Positions 36,841 to 48,054 of a stretch of 64,000 bases of DNA are shown in pieces (within the stretch, counting starts at the first letter, position 1; each line of letters begins with the position of its first letter). This stretch comes from Multifurca ochricompacta (Eukaryota; Basidiomycota; Agaricomycetes; Russulales; Russulaceae). The stretch lies in NCBI GenBank assembly GCA_022496185.1, contig WTXG01000095.1:62001-126000 (forward strand), written 5' to 3'. The translations under genes and the position numbers were made by a program. The notes below the pieces were generated by a model. It was not told the DNA's origin. It was given only the letters and a program-made list of their open reading frames with translations, and searched no databases.

Positions 36841-37376
36841 TCAGTCGGTCAGATATTCTAATTCTGACCCAAGTTCTTCTTCTTCTTCTTCCCACTCAGC
36901 AGCGCGTGCGACAAGGTCAGTGACCATTACTTCTGTACCAGGGAGATACCAGTTGCCAAAAAGCTCTCTAAGTTCGGCCTCGGCAGACGGGTGGTGGTGT
37001 AAACGTTCAGTTATTTCGTTCAACCAGTTGCGCACCAGTCTGTTGCGGTAAAGATAAATGTCCCATTCATCCTCGAAGCTTTCTTCAACAATGTTGTTGG
37101 CTTCGCGGAGAGTAGGGGAAGTGGAGAGAGCGCCTTCTGATCCTTCTATAGTAGGAGAGGCGGGTGTGGCAAAATGTTCTTCTTGGGTGTTATCCCAACG
37201 GTAATGATATGCAAGATCGAAGGAGATTGTTGAGGGAAGGTTATTGAAAGTGAAAGGGAAGTCGGGGTGTTGTGGAAGAATGTTCTCCACAGTCACGTCT
37301 TCCTGATGCGGCTGCTCCTGAATAGGAAGCGGCGGCGTTAAAATGTGTCTTCCTCTCCTTCAAAGTTGTTGGACAT
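36841..37376 (-). pseudogene. GyD upstream ORF (ORF0), acidic protein of unknown function
   Basis: I do not recognise it. From an ATG at 37376 the minus strand codes SNNFEGEEDTF, then an A/T homopolymer near 37340 shifts the frame by one base, after which the frame runs to a TGA at 36841-36843 (about 178 aa in total). It is acidic, with a Glu-rich C-terminus (EWEEEEEELGSELEYLTD) and an aromatic/charged middle (DEWDIYLYRNRLVRNWLNEITERLHHHP). The gag frame follows in the same register, separated by only this TGA and one ACG codon. Confidence 0.6.
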
Positions 37377-38053
37377 GCTCTCTAGCACGCCGGATGATAC
37401 AGTCGACCCACGGAATGCACGGCGTCATGAAAAAAAGGTATGGAAGGTGGTCCACTGGACCAGAAGCTTCGTAGTTTTTGGTGTGTTTCGATGTTACAAG
37501 TGCCGCGCAATGCTAAGCACAGGATGAAAGGGTGTGTCAACCAAAGAGGCGAATACTAATGCACACAAGAGTGCACTAGCCAAGCTCCAGTGGTAATGAC
37601 AAACACCAGGAAAAATGATGGGGGAAGTTACAGAGCCCAAGGCTGTCTGCTGCAGTCTCCTCGACCTATTGGCTGCCTCTCACACAAGGGACACGAGCCC
37701 AAGTGCTCTGAAATCGGTTCTGACAGATGTCTCTCTGAGTTCGTCACCGGTTTCCCGGGGCCCCCTCAGCTCTGCCCAGTTTTACACTCCTTGGTAGGAG
37801 ATCCGGCACAGATGATCCCCAAGCACGTGTAAACACGACAACTCAAGTTTGGAATGACCAAGCAACCAGGATAACCACTACTCAGGTATATCTCTGATCA
37901 CCGCCTCGGCTATGAATTATTGGCTCAACTCAGCTACTGTCTGATCAGGCCTCCGACCCCAGGGGTTGTAACTAAGACTAGTGGAAACACTACTACTGCT
38001 GTAAAAAGAATTTTAAAGTGCCGGCCCGAAACTGGGAGGACACGTAGGATACA

Positions 38054-38063
38054 ATCTTGTCCT
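38054..38063 (-). promoter_or_regulatory. GyD self-primer binding site
   Basis: Two bases inside the 5' LTR the minus strand reads AGGACAAGAT. It is the exact complement of ATCTTGTCCT, which lies 28 nt after TATATAA in the GyD LTR (62601-62610 in the solo copy). This is the arrangement expected for Tf1-type self-priming. Confidence 0.7.
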
Positions 38064-38065
38064 AA

Positions 38066-38214
38066 TGTAATGGGTGAAGCTCTGTGTACGATTAGTAAAG
38101 AAGGGCAAGGGTTTTGTGACCTAAGTCGTTGGGCATACCGCGGAGGCAAACGTCACGCGTTAAGCAATGACCAGGAACTGTGTCACCCACTGTGGTTTAC
38201 TCAACCACGATGAC
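38066..38214 (-). repeat. GyD 5' LTR, part 1 of 2 (3' end of LTR)
   Basis: Starts TGTAATGGGTGAAGC on the plus strand and matches the reverse complement of the end of the solo GyD LTR at 61987-62895. It is cut at ATGAC (38210-38214) by GyA(+) and resumes after the duplicate ATGAC at 53659-53663. Confidence 0.88.
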
Positions 38215-38804
38215 TGTTACGAACCCCGTCTCTTCCTGTCTTTTTCTTCTTACCCAACGACGACCCCTCCTTGCCACCTACTCTTCACTACCAGATCACA
38301 TCTCCATCGTGGGATCCCTCACATGCCCTGCTCCCTTCCCCATGACTGTCTTTGTTTCTGTTTGTATTGCTGTACTTATGTTTGACCTATCGTTGCTTAT
38401 CTCTTATCCCTTATCTTTATGACCGGACACTTACTTAATTCCCTATCAGAAGCATGGCTCTACGCCCTCCGCTTTCGTATATTCGGGCCCACATGACTCT
38501 AGTTTATCTTATCTTTAGACACCCACTTGATTACGTATATAAGCCCGCTGTAGCTACCCTGTAGACCTCAGACTCGACTTATTGAATACATCGGTGCTTG
38601 TCTTCTGGACTTCCCCTTTGTCTCTTGACGTCTGCCTGTCTCAGTGCTTTTGGCACTTTCTGCTCAACATCGTCTTAGAGTACAGCCTCTTGGACTTTGA
38701 CTCATAACCTCTAAAACTCCAAGGGATCTTATTGGTCTCTTATCCGAACCTGCTTAGCACGCTGTCACACAAGTCGTGTGGAACGTCCCGCACCGGACAT
38801 AACA
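38215..38804 (+). repeat. GyA(+) 5' LTR (590 bp)
   Basis: Starts TGTTACGAACCCC, ends GGACATAACA. It contains a TATATAA box at 38536-38542, and 27 nt later the motif AGACTCGACTT (38570-38580), the predicted transcript start. There is no ATG between that point and gag. Confidence 0.95.
38536..38580 (+). promoter_or_regulatory. GyA(+) promoter and predicted transcription start
   Basis: TATATAA at 38536-38542, then 27 nt, then AGACTCGACTT at 38570-38580. The same spacing to the same 11-mer is found in the GyC LTR, and 28 nt to a different 10-mer in GyD, each complementary to its own primer site. The start point is inferred, not measured. Confidence 0.65.
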
Positions 38805-38806
38805 TC

Positions 38807-38817
38807 AAGTTGAGTCT
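38807..38817 (+). promoter_or_regulatory. GyA(+) self-primer binding site
   Basis: AAGTTGAGTCT, two bases after the LTR. It pairs with AGACTCGACTT in the LTR with one G-U wobble. The sister copy GyA(-) has AAGTCGAGTCT, a perfect complement. Confidence 0.7.
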
Positions 38818-38823
38818 CTCATC

Positions 38824-40108
38824 GTGGCTTCCAGCCGCAGTCAGACCCTCTTTAAAGAAGAACCCATCGAACGTAGGGACGAGCCTGATCTTTCACAACA
38901 AGTACTTGGCTCTGCCACCTGGAAGGATTTTGAGTCCGAGTTTGGATACTACGTCTATCACGACGGAAGATACCAACCGGTAGAATACAACAACGAGAAA
39001 AGAGTTTGGTATTGCATCCAATACTCAGACAGCCGACACTCTTGGGTCACTACAGGACCCGCCCCTCCTGAATTCGGATTAGGACCGTGGAGGGAGAATC
39101 CCCCGGCCATCGTTACGGACTCTGAGCCCGAAGAGTACGTAGAAGAACATAGTGAAGAAGCACTGGTATTAGTGTCATCTACAGCCCCAGTTGCACCTGG
39201 AGTTGCCATGTTCAGAGCCCCTGCTTTGACAACTCCCCAGATCTCGATACAGTCTACCAACACCATCACCCCATTTTACCAAAATATGTCCACCATTGCC
39301 GCCCAGCTCCCAGACCCAGCACCTCCCCCCCCGCCCCCACCAGCCATGTTACCACCCAACATTCCTCCACCATCGGGAAGATTATCGGGCGTGTTACCCC
39401 AAACGTTCACTGGGGATCGGTCGCAAAGCAAAAAATTCATGCTGGAGTTCACGACCTTTAAGAACTTCAATCATGATGTTCCCCAGATTATTAACCCCTT
39501 CCAACGTGCAAACCTCTTCCTCTCTCTGATCCGCGGGGAGGCCATAGACAATTGGACCATGGAACAGCTAGAGTGGCTAAATGAACAAATTGAGAGTGGC
39601 CGTCGTACCACGAGTGAAGGGCTTTGGGAAACCATTGCCCAGAGATTTAAAGATGCATTCACAGATGGGCAGGCCAAGCAGAAGGCTGCTCAAGAGCTTG
39701 AATCCCTTAGGATGGACAAGAGAGAACTTGATGCTTATGTAGCAAAGTTCAGAAGTCTGGCCAACAGAGCCGGCTATGACACTGACGAAGAGGCCACGCT
39801 GGACCTCTTCTCCCAGGGGTTGCCCAACCCATTAGTAAAGAATATTATCCAATTTCACCACCCCAATGACTGGGACACATGGGTTGACGCTGCTCGCCGA
39901 CAGCAGCAGGATTATCTTGATTTCCAAACGCGTTTTGGGGTCGACACGAAAAAAGGAAAAACCCGCGACCAATGGAAGGCTGCCTTCGGAGTCAAACCTG
40001 CACACACTGGTCAACAGGATCCAAACACCATGGATACCTCTGCTGACAGAACCAGAGCCCGAGCTACACTCACTGAAGATGAAAGGCAGACATTGATGAA
40101 AGAAGGGA
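38824..40108 (+). pseudogene. GyA(+) gag, 5' part
   Basis: Structural protein. The frame starts GTG GCT TCC AGC (ASSRSQTLF) eight codons after an in-frame TAA. It contains a conserved N-terminal module (LSQQVLGSATWKDFESEFGYY), a Pro-rich linker, and the Ty3-type capsid (QSKKFMLEFTTFKNFN, NPFQRANLFLSLIRGEA, WTMEQLEWLNEQI, AYVAKFRSLANRAGYDTDEEA). It breaks at MKEG where the GyA(-) insertion begins, and resumes at 48060. The conserved first residues are present in all GyA and GyC copies, so translation must begin at or just before the GTG. Confidence 0.9.
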
Positions 40109-40688
40109 TGTTACACCCAGTGCGGGACGTTCCACACGACTTGTGTGACAGCGTGATACCGGGGTTCAGATAAGAGACCAATAAGATCTCTTGGAGCAGG
40201 ATGTGACAAGTCAAAGTCAAAGAGGCTGTACTCTAAGACGATGGTGAGCGGAAAGTGCCAGAAGCACTTGAGACAAGCAGATGTTAGAGAGGACAAGGGA
40301 GAGTCCAGAAGACTGGCACTGATGTATTCAATAAGTCGAGTCTAAGGTCTACCGGGTAGCTATAGCAGACTTATATACGTAAGGCAGTGGGCATCTACGA
40401 GATAAGGATACGGAGTCAAGTGGGCCCAAATATCTGAAAGCAGAGGGCGTAAAGCCTGGCTTCTACTGATAGGGGATTAAGTAAATGTCCAATCGTATGA
40501 TAAGGAGATAAGCGATAAGTGAAGAAACAAGTAGGTAAACATGAACAAGCAAATGAGTCACGGGGATGGACGAAGGGCATGTGATGGATCCCACGATGGA
40601 GACGTGATCTGGTAGTGAAGCGTGGGCGGCAGGGAGGGGTTCCCATTGGGCAAGAAAAAGAATATGGGAAGCAATGGGGTTCGTAACA
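40109..40688 (-). repeat. GyA(-) 3' LTR (580 bp)
   Basis: Starts TGTTACACCC and ends GGGGTTCGTAACA on the plus strand. A polypurine tract precedes it on the minus strand (AGAAGAGGGGGTGA, near 40689-40702). Confidence 0.93.
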
Positions 40689-40719
40689 TCACCCCCTCTT
40701 CTGGTTCTAGCAGTCCCGG

Positions 40720-42071
40720 CTAGAAATGACTCGTACCGTCATCATCTTGAACCAACTCTAGGTAGTCGTCAGCTACATTACGGTCATCCATGCTGTACGA
40801 CTCCAACTCCTGTGGGCATGTGTGGGTGCGGAGGAATCCATATGGGCTGCGCTGACCACATGCGTGGCACAAGTCGTAGACAGGGCAGTCGATCTCTTTA
40901 TGCCCAGCGTTGTGACGAAGACACTTGCCGCACCATCCCGACAGGTTGGTGATCGTCGGGGCCACTCCTACTTGTCGGAAGATGCAGTGTCGGCTCCAAT
41001 GGAGATTGCTACGGCAGTGGCGACACCATTTGCGATTGAGCGGGCAGTTCCAACTGATGTGGTACCTGCTGTCGCAACGCCAGCAAGTCTCTCTGTGGGG
41101 GTTTTCATGTAGGCATGGCATCTCGAGTCGACTCGGCAGCAGCGTCAGGGCCGCGCCCAAGGTTCAAGGGGGGAGGGGTCGTGCATAAGTGTCGGCGTAC
41201 CTTTCAGCGATCGTTTGATACACGTCTCCTTTTTCCAACCTCTTCCTGATCTCAACAATCTCCTGTTCCAACTGGAACATCCCATTCGTAAGCCTGGCCA
41301 TCATCTTTGCGTGCTCTTTGTATTGCTGGTTCAATGTCCGTCGCAATGTGATGTTCTTCCTCAACCTCATAACTTCTGCCTTCAGGTGCGGGAGCCTCAT
41401 ATCATTCATCACTTCGTCAATCGCAAATGTGCGGCAATCCTCTGTGGCAAGATGGCCCAGCTGTTCATCAGTCAACATGTGATGAAGCCGACCTGTGTAC
41501 CTTTCGTCCAGATACACGGGAGCCCCGTAGACCGGCCCATCCTTCTTCATACATCCTGCCACATCCATTCCTCCATTGGTATAGTAGATGTACTTCGCGA
41601 TGGCTGTGGTTCCGTCGGCCATGGTGATCTCTAAGGGGAAATACATTGAGGAATTGGGGTTGTTGGGAATGAAAGGGAACTCGGGGGCTTCATCGTCGAT
41701 CTCTCCGTTGAGTAGGTCGTTGGGATGGGGGTCTTCACTGTGAGTGAAATCGTTGTTTGGGTTTGGGGATTGGTTCTTGGTGCAGGCCTCCGCAGCTTCA
41801 TAATCGATGGGGAAGAGGGACGAGTGGACGGGTGAGCAGATGGGAAGTTTTCGACAATAGTCATAGGGGAGGCAAAAGCATCGATGGCAGCAGAGGCAGC
41901 GATGAAGGACATGATGGACTGTTCTGTGGTAGTAATTCGCTGGGGAGCATATACTGGGGAATCCAAGAGAGTCTGGGACTGTTCTTTTAACTGTTTTTGG
42001 GCGCTTTTGGATGCCGGGTATGGAACTCCGTGATAAGGACTGGGGCAAAGATATCTCCGGCTGGTTCCCAC
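40720..42071 (-). pseudogene. GyA(-) ORF3: four-zinc-knuckle protein, broken
   Basis: Counterpart of 51731-53037. Pieces are in two frames: 42071-41800 (TTEQSIMSFIAASAAIDAF, VENFPSAHPSTRPSSP) and 41810-41164 (DDEAPEFPFIPNNPNSSMYFPLEITMADG, coiled-coil segment RLRKNITLRRTLNQQYKEH), then after a TGA at 41164-41166 (CGA in the sister copy) the zinc region in 41160-40720: CWRCDSRYHISWNC, WCRHCRSNLHWSRHC, WCGKCLRHNAGHKEIDC, LCHACGQRSPYGFLRTHTC. The downstream TAG is at about 40720. Confidence 0.8.
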
Positions 42072-44731
42072 GAGTTGTCAGAGGGTGGGAATCCCTTCCA
42101 CTTGACTAGGTAGTACAATTTGCGCCCTCGGCCTTGCCGCTTGGAATCTAGAATGTGTTCCACTTCCCACTCTTCTTCTCCATCGATAAGGTCAGGTGGG
42201 GTCTAGAGAAGTTTTCTCCATGCAGGGACGTTTCCTTATATGGTGTGAGCAATCTGGCATGGAAGACTGGATGAATGCGCCATGTAGGGGGGAGTTCAAG
42301 TTCGTATGACACATCTGACAGCTTCCTTGTTATTTTGAAAGGTCCGTGACGTCGGGGCACCAACTTGGCTGTTGGATGTGATGTGTGAATGTTCTTCCCT
42401 TCCAACCATACTAGGTCATTGGTCCGATAAGGCGTGAACCTTGTTTGCTTCTCTGCCAGGGTCTTTTGCGCCTTCAACAGGTTCTCATTGGCTGATTTCC
42501 TGATCTCTTCCCATTGGCTGATACGCCGTGGCTGAAGGGACGTTCACTGATTTTCCTGTCCATGTGGCTCGAGGTGTCCATCCCATGATGAGTGAAAATG
42601 GGGAGTGTTTCGTAGTGCCATTGGGCCAGGAGTTGTGTGCAAATTCTGCTGTTGCAAGCCAGTCCGCCCAATCGTCCTGACGTCCATTACACCAAAAGCG
42701 AAGATACTGCTCAAGCCACTGATTTGTTCTTTCCGATTGTCCATCTGTCTGTGGGTGGTACGCCGTAGAGATGTTTTGGGCAATATTCAGCGTCTTGCAG
42801 AGTGCTCTGGCGAACCGGATGTGAAGCGTGGGTCACGGTCTGAGATAATCTTTTCGGGAGACCATAGTGTCTGTAGACATGATCCAGGTGGAGTTTGGCC
42901 ACTCCTTCTGCTGTAATGGACTCATTGCAGGGTATGAACAGTGCTGCTTTTGAGCAATCATGGTCAGTGATGGTCAGGATTGAGTCGAAGCCTCTGGAAG
43001 TAGGGAGTTTAACAATGAAGTCCATGGCGATGGTCTGGAATGGTTGTGAAGCCGTTGGCGTAATTGGGAATGGTGCTGGTGGGTGTGGGTGCGTATTTAC
43101 TTTGTTAGCTTGGCAGTCTGCGCATCCCTTCACGTACTCTTCCACATCTTTTTTCATGTTCGGCCACCAGTAGTCTCGTTTGGCAAGTGCGTAGGTGTTA
43201 GCAATGCCTGGGTGTCCTGCAGAGGGAAGGTCGTGGTGAAAATGGATCACCCCCCTCTTTATGTTGTCGCCACCGGTGACAACAGTCGATCCCCGTCTTT
43301 CCACCAAAGGCCATCAATCTTTTCAGGTTATGTGCCTCGCCCATGTTTTGCATAGCTGTTGATTCATGTTTTGCGAAACCTGGGCCCATAGATCCATGTC
43401 GTGAAGACTGACAACGGCCGTCCTCGTAAAGACTTCCTCTGGGAGTACTGTTACATCATTGTTGTCCTCCGCACCATTGTTCAGATCAGGTCGCCTTGAT
43501 AGGGCATCTGCATGGGCATTACGACTTCCAGCAATGTGCCTCAGTTCAAAGTTGTATTCTTCGAGCTCTAGGACTTCGCGAGCAACCCGTCGACTTATTT
43601 TATGGGGTTCTTTCCAATAGAGCAGGTTGGAGTGATCCGTATGAATGATGGTCTTGTCGGGAGTCCCTGCTAAGTATGGTCGCCAGTGTCGTAGCGCTTT
43701 TACTATGGCCAGTAGCTCTCTATCCCATATGTCATAATTCCGTTCCGCTGGCGAGAATGTCTCCGAATAAAAGGCTACAGGGTGAAGAAGTCCCGTCGCG
43801 TCTCATTGATTCAACACAGCGCCATTCGCAAAGTGGGATGCGTCAACCTCAAGTTCGAAGGGTTTCCGCAGGTCTGGTTGTAAAAGGACTGGTTCTGAGC
43901 TAATGATGTCACGAATTTGTTCAAAAGCCGTTTGATGCTCCTCCGTCCAGTGCCAAGGGACGTCTTTCTTCAGTAATCCGTTCAGTGGTTGGGCGATCCC
44001 TGAGAATCCCCGAACGAAGCGTCAATAGAGGTTACAGAAACCGATAAAAGACCATACGTCCTTGACACATGTAGGCACTGGCCATTCCCGGACTCCTTGC
44101 ACCTTTACAGGGTCCATCCGTACCTGTCCTCCCTCTAGGATAACTCCTAGGTACTCTACACTTGGCTGTTTGAATGAGCATTTGGCGGGTTTAAGGTATA
44201 GATCGTGTTCACGGAGGATGTCCAACACCTGATGCACTCGTTCTTGATGGTGGGTCAGGTCGTTTGCAGTGGCAACCAATATGTCATCCATGTAAACCAC
44301 TACTTCGCCAGTGAGAATGAGGTTGCGGAAGATGTGGTTCATCATTGATTGGAAGGTAGCAGGTGAGTTGGTAAGGCCAAAAAACATAACATTTGGTTTG
44401 AACAGCCCCTGATTGGTCTTGAAGGCTGCTTTACATTGATCCCCATCTTTGATTCGAATGTTATTATATCCCCAGCGGACGTCCATTTTGGAGAATAAGG
44501 ACTTATCCCTCATGGTGTCGATGAGCTCCAAAATAAGTGGCAAAGGGTAGGCGTTTTTCACAGTATAGGCGTTTATCTGTCGGTAATCTTGAACAGGTCG
44601 AAGCTTGCCATCTTTCTTCTTGATAAAGAAGAACGGCGATGCGTATGGTGATTTTGACGGTCTAATGTATCCTTTTGCAAGATGTTCTTCCAGGAACGTT
44701 GTAAGCACAGTTTGTTCTGCCTGTGACAACG

Positions 44732-45221
44732 TGTCACAGTTAGGTGTGGAACTGTGTCGTCGTCGAACAAGAGGAAACAAGTTCAGTCAAGGTTCAAAGG
44801 TCACAGTGGATCAAGCCTAGTTCAAAGTCGATAGGGCACGCGCGTGAGATTCGAAGTTGACGGCAGAGACGCTCGGTCCTGCAGCAAGTTCAAGATGATG
44901 AAGGCTCTCCAAGTCACATCTTGGAGAGTTCAAGTGGGGTTCTAACTGGGAGGACTCAAGGATTCCGAAGCACCTTTGATTGAACACAAGAGAACAGACT
45001 TAGTCTGTCTCTCTACTCTAGTAGGTCTTTAAATACATGTAGTTCTAGCTATGTCATAGTAAATAGAAGGTTCTAGTTCTATGATATAATATCTAAATGG
45101 TTGTGCAGTAGAACGAGCTAGAACTAAGGAGAATGAGGAGGGGTTGGGCCCTCAGTGAGTAAAACACCAGTGAAACACAATGTCGAGTCATTAGTAACAT
45201 CGCAGGGAGAATTCTGTCACA
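44732..45221. repeat. solo LTR E (490 bp) in GyA(-) pol (TSD CAACG)
   Basis: Starts TGTCACAGTTAGG and ends GAATTCTGTCACA. It is flanked by CAACG at 44727-44731 and 45222-45226. Its ends differ from the GyA, GyC and Cop1 LTRs, so it marks another LTR family. Its removal rejoins the PR-RT frame (KIYPL followed by SQAEQT). Confidence 0.88.
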
Positions 45222-45946
45222 CAACGGGTAGATTTTGCAGTCAATTGCCGATGGGGTATCAGGTATGAAGTCAATGGCGTGATCCCATGGTCGCGTGGGG
45301 GGAAAGCGTTGTGATTCCTCCTCTGAGAACACTTTCCAGTGTCTATGGTATTCCACTGGTACCACTTCTTCAAATGTTTTTTCCGTACACCCTTCTACTG
45401 CCTTCTGCGCGAGCTCTGATGCTTTGGTAACGAAACAGCAGCTTGGGTCCTCCTCTTTTGTTACTGCCGCTGTAGAGTGTTGGGCGGCATAGTCATACCC
45501 CATAGATGTAATGAGCACGGGGTAGGAGTCCTTGCTCATTGTCGCATCGCCCCAATTGATCTTGGGTTCGAATGCAGCAAGCCAGGGATATCCCAAAACT
45601 AAATCTTCTCCACCTAAGTTGGTGACTAGGAAGCATATTGTTTTTGTCTTCTCCCCCACCTGGACATTCAGGTCGGTGTAATGCGTAATTTTTCCTGCCC
45701 GATTGGCAGTCCCATCAATATTCCAGATATTCTTTTCTTGGGGGAGTGCCAGCATTCCTAATCCCATGGTCTTCACCATTCGTGGGCTGATGAAATTGTT
45801 GGTAGCTCCTGAGTCAATCAGGATGTCACGATCGGCCGTTCTCTGTGTAGTCTCGAAATGTACTGGTATTTTCAACGATTTGAAGCGACTAGTATACACA
45901 GAGGTTACATGTAGTGCTCGTGCCCAGGCCGATGGGTTTGAGCCAA

Positions 45947-45955
45947 TCAAAAATC
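45947..45955 (-). promoter_or_regulatory. candidate -1 frameshift site at GyA(-) gag stop
   Basis: Gag ends GAT TTT TGA. Slipping back one base gives TTT TTG ATT GGC, the conserved pol residues FLIGS. It is identical in GyA(+) (48278-48286) and GyC (55139-55147). Confidence 0.55.
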
Positions 45956-47455
45956 CTTTTTTGCGAATGCCTTTTCTACTAGGATGGCTCGCACTTCTTC
46001 GCTTTCCTTCATCATGCTCACCCATATTTCCTGCGCCTTTTCTTCCTTCATCCTTTTGTTGACAGTCGGTGGATTGTTATGGACTGGTGCAACCGTCGCT
46101 TCCGCCGCTTGTACCCCCTTTTTTGGGCATTCCCTGGACATGTGCCCTTGCGCCTTGCAGCGAAAGCACCTTCCTTCTTTCATCAACGTTTGCCTTTCAT
46201 CCTCCGTGAGCGCAACCCGGGCTCTGGTTCTGTCAGCAGAGGTATCCATGGCATTTGGATCCCTCTGACTAGTATGTGCGGGTTTGACTCTGAAGGCGGC
46301 CTTCCATTGGTCGCAGGTCTTTCCTTTCTTTGTGTCAACCCCAAAACGCATCTGGAAATCGAGGTAATCTTGCTGCTGTCGGCGAGCAGCATCGACCCAT
46401 GTATCCCAATCATTGGGATGATGAAACTGGATGATGTTCTTCACCAGTGGGTTGGGCAACCCCTGGGAGAAGAGGTCCAGTGTGGCCTCTTCATCGGTGT
46501 CATAGCCGGCTCTGTTGGCCAGACTTCTGAACTTTGCTACATAAGCGTCGAGTTCCCCCTTCTCCATTCTAAGGGACTTAAGCTCTTGAGCGGCCTTCTG
46601 TTTGGCCTGCCCATCTGTGAATGCGTCCTTGAATCTTTGGGCAATGGTTTCCCAAAGGTTCTCACTAGTGGTATGACGGCCACCTTCGATTTGTTTGTTC
46701 AGCCACTCCAACTGTTCCATGGTCCAATCGTCCACAGCCTCCCCTCGGATCAGAGAGAGGAAAAGGTTTGCACGTTGGAATGGGTTGATGATTTGGGGGA
46801 CGTCATGGTTGAAGTTCTTAAAGGTCGTGAACTCCAGCATAAACTTTTTGCTTTGCGACTGATCCCCAGTGAACGTTTGGGGCAATACTCCCAACAACCG
46901 CCCCGATGGTGGGGGAATGTTGGGTGGTAACATGGCTGGCAGGGGTGGGGGGGGAGGTGCTGGGTCTGGGAGCTGGGCAGCAATAGTAGACATCTTTTGG
47001 TAAAATGGGGTGACGGTGTTGGTGGACTGTATCGAAATCTGGGGAGTTGTCAAAGCAGGGGGTCTGGATGTGACAACTGCGGGTGCAACTGGGGTTATAG
47101 TCGACACTAATACCAGTGCTTCTTCACTATGTTCTTCTACATACTCTTCTGGTTCAGAGTCCATAACGATGGCTGGGGGATTCTCCCTCCACGGCCCTAA
47201 TCCAAATTCAGGAGGGGCGGGTCCTGTAGTAACCCAAGAGTGTCGGCTGTCTGAATATCGGATATGGTACCAAACTCTTTTCTCGTTGTCATATTCTACC
47301 AGTTGGTATCTTCCGTTGTGATAGACGTAGTATCCAAACTCGGACTCAAAATCTTTCCAGGTGGCAGAGCCAAGTACTTGTTGTGAAAGGTCAGGCTCGT
47401 CCCTTCGTTCGATGGGTTCTTCTTTAAACAGGGTCTGACTGCGGCTGGAAGCCAC
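45947..47455 (-). CDS. GyA(-) gag, intact (502 aa)
   Basis: Complete Ty3/gypsy capsid-nucleocapsid protein. It starts GTG GCT TCC in context ATC-GTG-G, with an in-frame TAA in the LTR end and no ATG between. It has the N-terminal module (QVLGSATWKDFESEFGYYVYH), acidic segment, Pro-rich linker (PAPPPPPLPAM), capsid (SKKFMLEFTTFKNFNHDV, RANLFLSLIRGEAVDDWTMEQ), and one CCHC zinc knuckle (CFRCKAQGHMSREC, about residues 430-443). It ends KAFAKKDF-TGA, where pol lies in the -1 frame. This is the cleanest gag of the family in the window. Confidence 0.92.
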   Translation of the reverse strand: MASSRSQTLFKEEPIERRDEPDLSQQVLGSATWKDFESEFGYYVYHNGRYQLVEYDNEKRVWYHIRYSDSRHSWVTTGPAPPEFGLGPWRENPPAIVMDSEPEEYVEEHSEEALVLVSTITPVAPAVVTSRPPALTTPQISIQSTNTVTPFYQKMSTIAAQLPDPAPPPPPLPAMLPPNIPPPSGRLLGVLPQTFTGDQSQSKKFMLEFTTFKNFNHDVPQIINPFQRANLFLSLIRGEAVDDWTMEQLEWLNKQIEGGRHTTSENLWETIAQRFKDAFTDGQAKQKAAQELKSLRMEKGELDAYVAKFRSLANRAGYDTDEEATLDLFSQGLPNPLVKNIIQFHHPNDWDTWVDAARRQQQDYLDFQMRFGVDTKKGKTCDQWKAAFRVKPAHTSQRDPNAMDTSADRTRARVALTEDERQTLMKEGRCFRCKAQGHMSRECPKKGVQAAEATVAPVHNNPPTVNKRMKEEKAQEIWVSMMKESEEVRAILVEKAFAKKDF

Positions 47456-47461
47456 GATGAG

Positions 47462-47472
47462 AGACTCGACTT
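47462..47472 (-). promoter_or_regulatory. GyA(-) self-primer binding site
   Basis: The minus strand reads AAGTCGAGTCT two bases inside the 5' LTR, an exact complement of AGACTCGACTT found 27 nt after TATATAA in its LTR (near 47700). Confidence 0.75.
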
Positions 47473-47474
47473 GA

Positions 47475-48054
47475 TGTTACGCCCAGTGCGGGACATTCCA
47501 CACAACTTGTGTGACAGCGTGATACCAGGGTTCGGATAAGAGACCAATAAGATCTCTTGGAGCAGGATGTGACAAGTCAAAGTCAAAGAGGCTGTACTCT
47601 AAGACGATGGTGAGCGGAAAGTGCCAGAAGCACTTGAGACAAGCAGATGTTAGAGAGGACAAGGGAGAGTCCAGAAGACTGGCACTGATGTATTCAATAA
47701 GTCGAGTCTAAGGTCTACCGGGTAGCTATAGCAGACTTATATACGTAAGGCAGTGGGCGTCTACGAGATAAGGATACGGAGTCAAGTGGGCCCAAATATC
47801 TGAAAGCGGAGGGCGTAAAGCCTGGCTTCTACTGATAGGGGATTAAGTAAATGTCCAATTGTATGATAAGGAGATAAGTGATAAGTGAAGAAACAAGTAG
47901 GTAAACATGAACAAGCAAACGAGTCACGGGGATGGACGAAGGGCATGTGATGGATCCCACGATGGAGATGTGATCTGGTAGTGAAGCGTGGGTGGCAGGG
48001 AGGGGTTCCCGTTGGGCAAGAAAAAGAATTTGGGAAGCAATGGGGTTCGTAACA
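47475..48054 (-). repeat. GyA(-) 5' LTR (580 bp)
   Basis: Near-identical partner of 40109-40688. It starts TGTTACGCCC and ends GGGGTTCGTAACA on the plus strand. It contains TATATAA and AGACTCGACTT on the minus strand. Confidence 0.93.

Larger units (their letters stand above)
34325..38065 (-). mobile_element. GyD: Ty3/gypsy element, internal 5' half
   Basis: Contains, on the minus strand, the primer-binding region, an upstream ORF, gag and the start of pol (protease). Its 5' LTR is 38066-38214 joined to 53664-54420 (split by GyA(+)). Pol is cut at 34324 by the Cop1 LTR, and the rest of the element is not in the window. Confidence 0.85.
42072..46025 (-). pseudogene. GyA(-) pol, broken by solo LTR, stops and frameshifts
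   Basis: Minus-strand order. Protease (LIDSGATNNFISPRM, 46025-45222), then solo LTR E, then RT from 44731 (GYIRPSKSPYASPFFFIKKKDGKLRPVQDYR, YMDDILVATANDL), a TGA at 44022-44024 where the sister copy has CGA, RNase H (LEVDASHFANGAVLNQ then stop), and integrase 43307-42711 (HFHHDLPSAGHPG, KGCADCQANK, MDFIVKLPTSRGFDSILTITDHD) with a frameshift after HYGLPK. The GPY/F region (HGPFKITRKLSDVSYELELP) is at 42477-42148 and a chromodomain remnant ends near 42072. Non-functional. Confidence 0.9.
40109..48054 (-). mobile_element. GyA(-): full-length chromovirus inserted in GyA(+) gag (TSD AGGGA)
   Basis: 580-bp LTRs at 40109-40688 (3') and 47475-48054 (5'), flanked by AGGGA (40104-40108 and 48055-48059). 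Gene order on the minus strand is gag, pol, ORF3. Gag is intact. Pol is broken by a solo LTR (44732-45221), stops and frameshifts. Its orientation is opposite to the host copy. Confidence 0.95.
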
